Program-made: the position numbers and the translations under genes
Shown: one piece after another, positions 17,395 to 25,210 of the stretch
How positions within the stretch are numbered: the stretch's first letter is position 1
Layout of the letters: the number at the start of each line of letters is the position of its first letter
The notes under the pieces: model-generated
What the model was told of the DNA's origin: nothing
Seen by the model: the letters and a program-made list of their open reading frames with translations, nothing else
Database searches by the model: none
NCBI GenBank assembly: GCA_001802795.1
Contig: MGZZ01000155.1
Span: 1-36,536 of the forward strand
Direction of reading: 5' to 3'
DNA from: Ignavibacteria bacterium GWC2_36_12
GTDB lineage: Bacteria; Bacteroidota; Ignavibacteria; Ignavibacteriales; Ignavibacteriaceae
Length of the DNA: 36,536 nucleotides

Positions 17395-18874
17395 TCATTT
17401 CTTTTAGCTTAAGCTGTACCCATCTGACTGAAACACCCAAAGACTTTGCTGTTAAGGTCCTGTTCTCATTGTACATTTTAAGTCTTTTTAAAAGAAGAAC
17501 CTTTTCAAAATCTCTCAACGTCCCCATAAAATTAGCATCTTTCGAATCTTCTTCCAGTACAATATGTTCAGGAAGCAATTTGTTTGAATCGCAAAGTATA
17601 ATAGCTCTTTGTATAACATTCTCCAGTTGCCTAACATTTCCCGGCCAACTATATTCCTCAAGCATTTTCATCGTGTCAGTTTCAATATGAATTTTTTTGT
17701 CAGAAAATTTCTTTATAAAATGATAGGTTAATAAAGGCACATCACCAATCCGTTCACGAAGAGGAGGAATTTTAACTGGAAATACATTAAGCCTGTAAAA
17801 AAGATCTTCCCTGAATTTATCTTCTTTAACAAGAAGGTTAAGATCTTTATTTGTCGCAGCTATTACACGCGCATCAATCTGAATGACTTTAGTATCTCCC
17901 AAACGCATTATCTCTTTACTCTGCAGTACCCTTAATAATTTTGCCTGAAGAGCCAAAGATATGTCAGCGATCTCATCAAGAAAAAATGTACCACCGCTTG
18001 CTACTTCAAAAAGCCCTTTCTTATCAAAAGAAGCACCCGTAAAAGCTCCTTTCTTAAATCCAAATAATTCGCTCTCAAGTAAAGTATCAGGAATAGAGCC
18101 GCAGAACTGGGCAAGATAGGGTTTATCGTTCCTGTCGCTTAAGTCGTGAATTGCTCTTGCTATTAGCTCTTTGCCCGTTCCACTTTCACCAAGCAATAAA
18201 ACCGTTGCATCTGTGCGTGCAACCTTATTTATGAGAAGAGCAAGTTTTTGCATAACCACACTTTCCCCAATCAGCTTGGGAATTTTTTTCTCAGCTTCAA
18301 TCCTATTGCGCAGAAGGATATTCTCTTTTTCCAGTGTTTCTAACTTGCTTATTTTATCCAGGGCGAGGGAGACAATGTTTGAGAAAAAATCGAGGAAGAT
18401 CAGATTCTCCTCATTAAACTCTTTCCTGTTCATCCTGCTGTCTGCCAGAATTACACCCCATATTCTTTCATTTTTAATTATCGGTACACCAAGAACAGAT
18501 TTGATATTCTGAAGCTGAACACTTTGAAACTGTGAAATATTCGGATCGCTTTGTACATCGTGGTACAAGCATGGCTGCCCAGTTTCTACCACCTTCTGAA
18601 GAATACCTGACGAAAACTCAGAAAGATCGGCGATGTCCTCTTTCTGAATATTTCTTGCAGTAATAATGCTAAACTGTTTTTTAATTTCGTCATATTGAAC
18701 GAAAAGCCCGCGTTCTGCATTTACAACATCAATAACAAGGTCCAGTGTGTCGCTTATAAGCCTGTCGGTATAATTAACAGAATTCAATATCCTGCTTATT
18801 TGATAAAGCGTATCAAACTGTTCCTTGGATATCAGCCTGATTCTTTCTATGGTATCCGGTTCGTAAAAATTCAT
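17381..18874 (-). CDS. Sigma-54-dependent transcriptional activator with N-terminal GAF domain
   Basis: 497 residues: GAF sensor (~25-175), linker helix (~178-198), AAA+ domain (~200-430), Fis-type HTH at the C-terminus (TAKSLGVSVRWVQLKLKEM). Walker A GESGTGKE (229-236), GAFTGA loop (276-281) that contacts sigma-54, Walker B TFFLDE (296-301), and arginine-finger segment FREDLFYRLNVFPV. It lacks a receiver domain, so control comes through the GAF ligand or phosphorylation by the overlapping Ser/Thr kinase gene (inference). It remodels sigma-54 RNA polymerase using ATP at enhancer-bound promoters. Expressed with the kinase through the 14-base overlap. Confidence 0.96.
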   Translation of the reverse strand: MNFYEPDTIERIRLISKEQFDTLYQISRILNSVNYTDRLISDTLDLVIDVVNAERGLFVQYDEIKKQFSIITARNIQKEDIADLSEFSSGILQKVVETGQPCLYHDVQSDPNISQFQSVQLQNIKSVLGVPIIKNERIWGVILADSRMNRKEFNEENLIFLDFFSNIVSLALDKISKLETLEKENILLRNRIEAEKKIPKLIGESVVMQKLALLINKVARTDATVLLLGESGTGKELIARAIHDLSDRNDKPYLAQFCGSIPDTLLESELFGFKKGAFTGASFDKKGLFEVASGGTFFLDEIADISLALQAKLLRVLQSKEIMRLGDTKVIQIDARVIAATNKDLNLLVKEDKFREDLFYRLNVFPVKIPPLRERIGDVPLLTYHFIKKFSDKKIHIETDTMKMLEEYSWPGNVRQLENVIQRAIILCDSNKLLPEHIVLEEDSKDANFMGTLRDFEKVLLLKRLKMYNENRTLTAKSLGVSVRWVQLKLKEMNGNK

Positions 18875-18916
18875 TTCTGCCCTTTGCTTTTCTCCCCAAA
18901 GATAACAAAATATTTG

Positions 18917-19885
18917 TTATTGAATTCGGAAAGTTGCTGCTTTTGATCTCGAACGGTTTTGATATTGGTCTATAATCCATATCACCCAGTAATAACTCCC
19001 TGCTGATAAGGTCTCTGTCATACTATAAGAAGTAGAATCTGACGGTATATTATCTTTTTTATGAACAAGCGTAGATTGAGTAAAAACTTCTAAAGTATAG
19101 GTAAAATAATAGTTTGCGCTGTATTTATCCCATTGAAAATTAATTGGCTGAAGAGCAATTGTATCATCATTAGACGGCAACTGACCTGTAACTTCTTCTT
19201 TTATAACGCGTGTTACTCTATCGCTCCCGATTGTAAATTCATTACCTTCTGAATCTTTGGTAATTATAAACAAATCCAATCCAACAGTTTGTTCGATATC
19301 AGTTAGATTCAATTCACCCGGAGTTATTGTTGCCTGGTAATCATTATCCAGCGGTTTCTTAAGATTATGTACTGAATTATAAACAAAAACGGTATCTACA
19401 TATTCATCAAGATCAGTTATCCAGGCTTTTACAAAAAGTTCATACCTTACGGACTGATTAATAACATTAGTATATATCAAAACACTATCAAGCACAGGTA
19501 CCCTGTTAAGATACAATTGGGTAAATTGTCTTTTGGAAGTTCCCCAGCTTATTTCAAGTGTATCGGATTTATAACCATCTTTATAAAAGATCAATGTCCC
19601 GTCTTCAAGAGGAATGTTATTAAACCTGTACCTTCCATTAGCATCTGTTTTAGTTATGATATTTTCCGGCTGCCAAAGTATATTGACATTTTCAATTCCG
19701 GCTCTGGGGAAGTTCGACGTTTGTACAGACCCTTCGATAATACCATAATCGTATTCGGGATTTAAAGGATCGAATGGATTTACCCTTGGGGCATTACAGG
19801 ATAAATTAAAAAATATAAAAAGGATTAAACCAACGGTATTGCAAATAATTAGGGGTTTTGAATATTGTAAGAAACTTTTATGCAT
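18917..19885 (-). CDS. Lipoprotein with carboxypeptidase-regulatory/Ig-like fold
   Basis: Start set at ATG 19885; a TTG six bases upstream is also possible. The N-terminal hydrophobic run ends in NLSC, a good lipobox (Cys at about residue 30). Residues ~45-110 look like a carboxypeptidase regulatory-like domain: GIIEGSVQTSNFPRAG, then TDANGRYRFNNIPLEDG. The rest is beta-rich, with two further Ig/Fn3-like segments ending SAGSYYWVIWIIDQ. An envelope lipoprotein of the FCB type, role unknown. It lies 43 bases upstream of the sigma-54 activator on the same strand, so it belongs to that transcription unit and may feed the signalling cluster. Confidence 0.82.
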   Translation of the reverse strand: MHKSFLQYSKPLIICNTVGLILFIFFNLSCNAPRVNPFDPLNPEYDYGIIEGSVQTSNFPRAGIENVNILWQPENIITKTDANGRYRFNNIPLEDGTLIFYKDGYKSDTLEISWGTSKRQFTQLYLNRVPVLDSVLIYTNVINQSVRYELFVKAWITDLDEYVDTVFVYNSVHNLKKPLDNDYQATITPGELNLTDIEQTVGLDLFIITKDSEGNEFTIGSDRVTRVIKEEVTGQLPSNDDTIALQPINFQWDKYSANYYFTYTLEVFTQSTLVHKKDNIPSDSTSYSMTETLSAGSYYWVIWIIDQYQNRSRSKAATFRIQ

Positions 19886-19985
19886 GACCAATACCTAAAA
19901 AATAATACTACCCCTGCCAATACTTAGCTATGTAATAATATAAAAATAAATATTATAATAATAAAAAAATGTTATAGGGGAATGA

Positions 19986-20675
19986 TTATTCAATATCTCT
20001 TTTATATGTAGAGACATCTAAAATATCAATTATTTCACTATTCTTTATAATTACCGAGCTCAACTTATTTCCAGTATAAACAGAGGTATCAATATATGCT
20101 ACGTTATTCTTTTCATGATAAATTACTTCTCTCTGTCTTGTATGACCGACCACCTGTAACTTACCGAGGTCCATAAGAGAATCTCTTGTCCACAAAATTC
20201 CATGATCGCTCATAAGGTTTGAACTAATAACCTTATTAATCTGCTCAATATTGCTGAGTACTTTTCTCGGAAGGCGGGACTTATAATATGAAGAAATACC
20301 GGCATGAGAAATAAAACAGTCGGGCAGATCGTAAAAAAGCGGGGCTTTAAAAATAAATTCAAGATGCTTGTGCATCTCATCCACTCTTTCAGAATAAGAA
20401 TTAACTGTTGTTTCAGAGCCGTTATAAATCCACATTCTTCCCATTTCACTTCCCGGCTGATTGATAAAATGGTAGAACATATAATCATGATTGCCGGCAG
20501 TGAATTTAATATTTTCAGCTTTAATAAATTCAATTACTTCGTAGCTGAAATTTCCCCGGTCGACAAGGTCCCCCACAGTGTAAATTTCTATACCTGGATA
20601 CTTATCTCTTATTTTTGAGATTAAATCCTTAAGTGTGTAAAAACAACCGTGAATATCTCCGATTACAGCAATCAT
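19986..20675 (-). CDS. PPP-family metallophosphoesterase (Ser/Thr protein phosphatase-like)
   Basis: 229 residues from ATG 20675, which starts MIAVIGDIHG. A GTG at 20702 would add nine hydrophobic residues and seems less likely. Metal-binding motifs in order: GDIHG, GDLVDRG, GNHD, HAGIS and GHTRQREV, ending with DTSVYTG, the PPP/bis(5'-nucleosyl)-tetraphosphatase pattern. Predicted to hydrolyse phosphoserine/threonine or dinucleoside polyphosphates. It lies ~100 bases upstream of the lipoprotein and sigma-54/kinase genes on the same strand, so a reversing partner for the Ser/Thr kinase is a reasonable inference. Confidence 0.88.
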   Translation of the reverse strand: MIAVIGDIHGCFYTLKDLISKIRDKYPGIEIYTVGDLVDRGNFSYEVIEFIKAENIKFTAGNHDYMFYHFINQPGSEMGRMWIYNGSETTVNSYSERVDEMHKHLEFIFKAPLFYDLPDCFISHAGISSYYKSRLPRKVLSNIEQINKVISSNLMSDHGILWTRDSLMDLGKLQVVGHTRQREVIYHEKNNVAYIDTSVYTGNKLSSVIIKNSEIIDILDVSTYKRDIE

Positions 20676-20755
20676 ATAAATTCCATTAAAAAAAAAGATC
20701 ACATCAAGACGAGCGATTTTTTTAAGATTTAACTAAAAAAAGATTATCCCCTCTA

Positions 20756-21877
20756 TCAATTGGTAGAGAAAACTCGCAAACGCCTGAATTCAACCTTGAA
20801 AATATCTGCTATTGCTTCATTCGAGCAATACCCCTGATAAGTGCACACTCCCTTTGATAATCCTGGATCCTCTAAAAGAGCATTTGATAGACTATTCTCA
20901 GCAATATTTTGTACATACCCGAATGCCGCATTATTTAAACCATAGCTGGCAGTTCTTGATACAAGAGCAGGCATGTTGGGAACACAATAATGAATTACAT
21001 CATGAGCCAGGAAAACAGGATCCGAAACAGTAGTTAGCCTGCTGGTTTCTACACAGCCACCCTGGTCGATTGAGACATCTACAATTACAGCACCTTTCTT
21101 CATTTGTTTTACCATATCTTCAGTTACAAGATGAGGAGTTTTTTCACCTTTTATAAGAACAGCTCCGATCAAAACATCGGCAAACTTAACTCCGCGCGAA
21201 ATAGTATAGGTATTAGCCATTACAGTAGTTATTCTCCTTCTGAATTCGTTTTCAAGACTGCGCAGCCTTTGTAAATCTTTGTCGAGAACAATAACTTGTG
21301 CGCCTCTTCCAAGCGCAGCCCTGGCAGCCGTCTTACCTACAACTCCCGCTCCTAATATTACAACTGCTGCAGGCGCTACACCAGGAATACCTCCTAATAA
21401 GATACCCCTCCCCCCTTTGTTGAAACTCTCAAGGTATCTTTCGGCAACCTGTATGGCAAGCTGACCTGCAATTTCACTCATAGAATGTAAAACGGGAAGT
21501 CCTCCGTCTTTTTCTATTAATTCATAACCGATGGCAGTAATTTTTTTCCTCAGGAGTTCAGTAATAATTTTTTTGTTACCAACAGCAAGGTGTAAAAATG
21601 AAAATAAGACCTGGTTTTCCTGAAGCATATCCACTTCGTCTTCTACAAGGGGAGCAACTTTTACAATCATCTCAGAAAGGTTAAAAGCTTCATTTTTACT
21701 ATACACAATAGTAGCGCCGGTTTTTACAAAATCACCATCGCTGAAATTACTTCCCGATCCTGCCCCGGATTCAATAAAAACAGTATGCCCGGCTCTTGTT
21801 AGAGCATCAACTCCGGCAGGAGTTAAAGCAATTCGCCTTTCTTCTTTATGATTTTCTTTTGGAATCCCAATTCTCAT
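20756..21877 (-). CDS. ald: Alanine dehydrogenase
   Basis: 373 residues, standard size. N-terminal MRIGIPKE, Arg15, substrate-site Lys73 (IVKVAP) and His96 (FLHLAVG), NAD loop GAGVVG (176-181) followed by Asp199, then DVSIDQGGC and VPNMPALVSRTASYGLNNA. It interconverts L-alanine and pyruvate plus ammonia with NAD, in the cytosol. The C-terminal segment CTYQGYCSNEAIADIF carries two Cys residues I do not usually see; otherwise normal. GGAGAA precedes the ATG. A 2-hydroxyacid dehydrogenase gene is next upstream (86 bases), consistent with amino/keto acid metabolism. Confidence 0.94.
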   Translation of the reverse strand: MRIGIPKENHKEERRIALTPAGVDALTRAGHTVFIESGAGSGSNFSDGDFVKTGATIVYSKNEAFNLSEMIVKVAPLVEDEVDMLQENQVLFSFLHLAVGNKKIITELLRKKITAIGYELIEKDGGLPVLHSMSEIAGQLAIQVAERYLESFNKGGRGILLGGIPGVAPAAVVILGAGVVGKTAARAALGRGAQVIVLDKDLQRLRSLENEFRRRITTVMANTYTISRGVKFADVLIGAVLIKGEKTPHLVTEDMVKQMKKGAVIVDVSIDQGGCVETSRLTTVSDPVFLAHDVIHYCVPNMPALVSRTASYGLNNAAFGYVQNIAENSLSNALLEDPGLSKGVCTYQGYCSNEAIADIFKVEFRRLRVFSTN

Positions 21878-21963
21878 TAGTAGTTCTCCGTAAAGTTAAA
21901 TTACTTATTAACCAATAGATATTCAACTATTGGAATTTGAATTTTTAATGTGTTGGTCATTTT

Positions 21964-22926
21964 TCATCTTAATTTATTAACGGGAGTTAAAGCTTTTTTA
22001 TCCTTAAGCACATTACTTACATTCTTAGCAGCAAGTATTGCCATTGCTGACCTCGCTTCTTCAGTTGCACTTCCGATATGCGGAAGCAAAATAACATTAT
22101 CAAGTTTTAATAGCCCGGGATTAATAGTTGGTTCATTTTCATACACGTCGAAACCAGCGGAAAAAATTTTTTTTTGTTTAAGTATTTTTACTAATTCCTT
22201 CTCGTCTATAACCTCACCACGAGACGTATTAACCAAAACAGCTGATCTTTTTAATAAGGAAAGTCTTTTCCTATCTATCAAATGATAGGTCCCTTTATTA
22301 AGAGGGAGATGAATAGAAATTATATCTGATTTTTTTAGCAAGGTTTCCAACGGTACTTTTACTCCGCCTGTTTTCTTTTCCAATTCATAATTCCTGTTTC
22401 TGGAAAAGTAAACTATTTTCGTTTTAAAAGCTTTAGCTCTTACAGCCGTTTCAGTACCAATCCTCCCCGCTCCAATAATTCCAACAACCTTGTTCTTCAA
22501 TTCTATTCCCAGAAGAAGTTTGGGTTTCCATCCTTTGAATTTTCCTGTTCTGACCATTCTTTCGCCTTCCATTAATCTTCTTGAGCATGCAAGTATTAGA
22601 GCCAGTGCAAGATCGGATGTGGATTCAGTCAGAACGTCAGGAGTGTTTGTAACTACTATTTTTTTCTTTGTGGCATACTCTATATCGATATTATTATAAC
22701 CGACAGCTACATTAGCTATTATCCTGCATTTGGGAATTTTATCAATAAGTTCTTTATCGAACTTCTCTGTTAAAAGTGCTATAATAGCATCTGCATCCCT
22801 TCCATTTTTAATTAATTCACTCTTTGGAATTGGTTTATCTTTCTTATAAACACTTACCCGGAATTTCTCTTTCTTTAAAAGATGAATAGCTTTTTCAGAT
22901 ATCTCTCTTGTTACAAATACTTTCAT
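21964..22926 (-). CDS. D-isomer-specific 2-hydroxyacid dehydrogenase (glyoxylate/hydroxypyruvate reductase-like)
   Basis: 320 residues from ATG 22926; TTG one codon earlier is also in frame. Catalytic Arg236 in NTSRGEVID, Glu265 in ENEP, His283 in LPHIGSAT; NAD loop GAGRIG (152-157). The ENEP/PHIGSAT pattern and VAVGYNNID are typical of glyoxylate/hydroxypyruvate reductases, so that is the best guess; the exact substrate is not provable from sequence. It follows the SpmA-SpmB-like gene by only three bases (its stop at 22930-22932), with no Shine-Dalgarno, so translation is probably coupled. Confidence 0.93.
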   Translation of the reverse strand: MKVFVTREISEKAIHLLKKEKFRVSVYKKDKPIPKSELIKNGRDADAIIALLTEKFDKELIDKIPKCRIIANVAVGYNNIDIEYATKKKIVVTNTPDVLTESTSDLALALILACSRRLMEGERMVRTGKFKGWKPKLLLGIELKNKVVGIIGAGRIGTETAVRAKAFKTKIVYFSRNRNYELEKKTGGVKVPLETLLKKSDIISIHLPLNKGTYHLIDRKRLSLLKRSAVLVNTSRGEVIDEKELVKILKQKKIFSAGFDVYENEPTINPGLLKLDNVILLPHIGSATEEARSAMAILAAKNVSNVLKDKKALTPVNKLR

Positions 22927-22929
22927 CAA

Positions 22930-24561
22930 TTAACCGAACAAAAGTTTTACTATAAAAAGAGCGCCTAATATTCCAGCCACATCTGCAAGTAATCCGGCTG
23001 GCACGGCATGTCTTGTCCTCTTTATATTAACCGCCCCAAAATAAACGGCAAGAACGTAAAAAGTAGTTTCGGTACTTCCGAAGAAAGTAGATACTAAAAT
23101 ACCTATAAAAGAATCGGGTCCGTGCACAGACATAATCTCAGCCATTATCCCGAGCGAGCCGCTGCCGGAAAGAGGGCGCATTAATGCCATCGGCAAAGCC
23201 TCTGCAGGCATACCGATAAAATCCGTAAGCGGCATGAGCAATGTGACAAGCAAGTCCATTGCACCGCCGGCTCTGAAAATACCAATTGCTACAAGTATCG
23301 CTACAAGGTAAGGAATAATTCTAACAGCAATGTTGAATCCTTCTTTAGCCCCTTCTACAAATTGTTCATATACTTTTACTTTTTTGTAAACTCCAAATCC
23401 AACAAAGATAAATATCAACAAAGGAATTGCTAATGTCGATATAAGTTCAATCACGGTTTTAAATGTTTCGGGATTTAAAAACCTTAATGACGAACCAACC
23501 ATTTTTCCCATTCCTGTAAAAACAAGTAACAAACTTATTATAGCCAATCCTATAAAAATTAAAATTCCCCGTTTATGTTTCTTAATCATGCCGGATAGAA
23601 TTCCCTTCTGAAGAGGAAATTTCTCCAGGATTTTTGCTGCTAAAACTCCGGTTACAGTAGCACAGAAAGCACCAAACAAAGAAGTTCCGATAATTATTGC
23701 GGGATCCGAACTTCCTGAGGCAGCGCGAACGGCAATAGCTGTCGCAGGAATAAGTGTCATGCCAGCAGTATTAATCGCCAGGAAAGTAACCATTGAGTTT
23801 GTCGCTGTACCTTTGTTTGGATTGAGTTTATCGAGATCTTCCATAGCTTTAAGCCCGAAGGGTGTTGCGGCATTACCTAATCCAAGCATATTTGCAGAAA
23901 TATTCATTATCATCGATCCCACCGCCGGATGATCTGAAGGAACATCGGGGAATAATTTTTTAGTTAAAGGTTTCATCCAGTTTGCTATAATCCCAATCAA
24001 TCCGGCTGTTTCTGCAATCTTCATTATTCCGAGCCAAAGTGCCATAATTCCAATTAAGCCTAAAGCAATATTTACAGATATTTTAGCATAATCTATCGCA
24101 GAGTTTGTTATCTTCTTCATTTTAAGGAACAAAACCTCTTCGAGGGTTATACCGGCTTTTACTTCTTTCCCGGAGATTTGTGAAATCCCGCTTATCTTTC
24201 CCGACAAATCATCTTCTTCTCCACTCATAGATGCTATTTCACGGAATATTTTCGGGCTCTCTTTATTTGTCTTAAAGAAGAGGGATATTTTTTTATCATC
24301 CGGATTAACTGAAACTTTTGCGGGGAAAGATAAGTCTGCAGAAATGTCTTCATCATAAAAAGAATTAAAATCTTCTTTACTAATTAAGAGGTTTGCATCA
24401 TAAGATTTTTTAATTGTAGAATCGAAGGTATATGGAAATGAAATCGTTACAGGCAGAGATTCATTATTCCTGTATTTATTATTATTCCTGTCAATAATAT
24501 CCGTGGTTAAGCCTGTAGCAATCCCCAGAAAAAGTAGTGTTATCCAGACATAGTTAAGCAT
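22930..24561 (-). CDS. Fused SpmA-SpmB-like nucleoside-recognition (GATE) membrane protein
   Basis: 543 residues. The first GATE half (~155-335) carries MNISANMLGLGNAATPFGLK and GTATNSMVTFLAINTAG, as in SpmA. The second half (~370-543) carries MRPLSGSGSLGIMAEI and STFFGSTETTFYVLAVY, as in SpmB. In Bacillus these are two separate spore-maturation proteins; here they are one chain in a non-sporulating relative, which is common outside Firmicutes. Between the first helix and the GATE core lies an unusual ~130-residue polar, probably extracytoplasmic insertion (~22-150). A transport or signalling role is suspected for the family. The next gene starts 4 bases after its stop. Confidence 0.9.
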   Translation of the reverse strand: MLNYVWITLLFLGIATGLTTDIIDRNNNKYRNNESLPVTISFPYTFDSTIKKSYDANLLISKEDFNSFYDEDISADLSFPAKVSVNPDDKKISLFFKTNKESPKIFREIASMSGEEDDLSGKISGISQISGKEVKAGITLEEVLFLKMKKITNSAIDYAKISVNIALGLIGIMALWLGIMKIAETAGLIGIIANWMKPLTKKLFPDVPSDHPAVGSMIMNISANMLGLGNAATPFGLKAMEDLDKLNPNKGTATNSMVTFLAINTAGMTLIPATAIAVRAASGSSDPAIIIGTSLFGAFCATVTGVLAAKILEKFPLQKGILSGMIKKHKRGILIFIGLAIISLLLVFTGMGKMVGSSLRFLNPETFKTVIELISTLAIPLLIFIFVGFGVYKKVKVYEQFVEGAKEGFNIAVRIIPYLVAILVAIGIFRAGGAMDLLVTLLMPLTDFIGMPAEALPMALMRPLSGSGSLGIMAEIMSVHGPDSFIGILVSTFFGSTETTFYVLAVYFGAVNIKRTRHAVPAGLLADVAGILGALFIVKLLFG

Positions 24562-24728
24562 GAGTCAATACCGATGTTTCACTTTTTAAGGAAAATTTTT
24601 TCCTTGTGCTTAAATTGAAAGATTTGAAAAGTGAGCTTATTTGAAATTGTTTGAGGTTAGATACAATTGAGTGCGAAAAAAAATATTTGTTACAGACCGA
24701 AAGAAATATGACAGAAGCAATTTCCAAA

Positions 24729-25190
24729 TCAACCTCCCGTTTCTTCGTATGCCTGTATTTCTTCCGTGTCTATAAAAACCACCTTGCTTAACTTCGGGCT
24801 TTCATCTTTTTCAACTACTTTAGAATATTTTTTGATATAATTTTCCCTAAGTGTATCAACTAACTTGGGATCATCAACAACTTTTATCAAACCTGAAACA
24901 GAAACAGAAAGGATATTATACAGGGGGGTAAAATCAGCCTTTTGAGCCTTTTTTATTTTATCATTCTTTACTATAGTAAAACTTACTTTGCAATCCAGTT
25001 TTATGTGTTCAAACTCTTCATCGTTATCTTTAAAAAAGAAATAGACGTTTTTATCCTGATAAAGAAATGTAATTGCCAGTTGAGTAATCTTTTCATCCTT
25101 CAGGTTCAGTGCAAGAATACCGATGGGATTATTAACCAGTTCTTTTTCTATTACTACTATATCTCTTATTTGTGATATTATTTTCTGCAT
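24729..25190 (-). CDS. Pyridoxamine 5'-phosphate oxidase-like FMN-binding protein
   Basis: 153 residues from ATG 25190. A GTG at 25226 would overlap the helicase gene's end by 16 bases and adds no recognisable sequence, so I prefer the ATG. VVIEKELVNNPIGILALN and VYFFFKDNDEEFEHIKLDCK resemble the flavin-binding split-barrel of the PPOX / general-stress family; the strand pattern is complete to the end. Without a partner it could be an F420/FMN-dependent redox protein or a stress protein; function unknown. It sits 20 bases downstream of the AddA-type gene and 167 bases upstream of the GATE gene. Confidence 0.7.
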   Translation of the reverse strand: MQKIISQIRDIVVIEKELVNNPIGILALNLKDEKITQLAITFLYQDKNVYFFFKDNDEEFEHIKLDCKVSFTIVKNDKIKKAQKADFTPLYNILSVSVSGLIKVVDDPKLVDTLRENYIKKYSKVVEKDESPKLSKVVFIDTEEIQAYEETGG

Positions 25191-25210
25191 TAATTTAAAA
25201 TTCCAAATAT

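Noticed and set aside
19930-19950. Possible sigma-54 promoter (TTGGCA) upstream of the lipoprotein on the minus strand
   Set aside because: No TTGCA-like -12 element at the required spacing.
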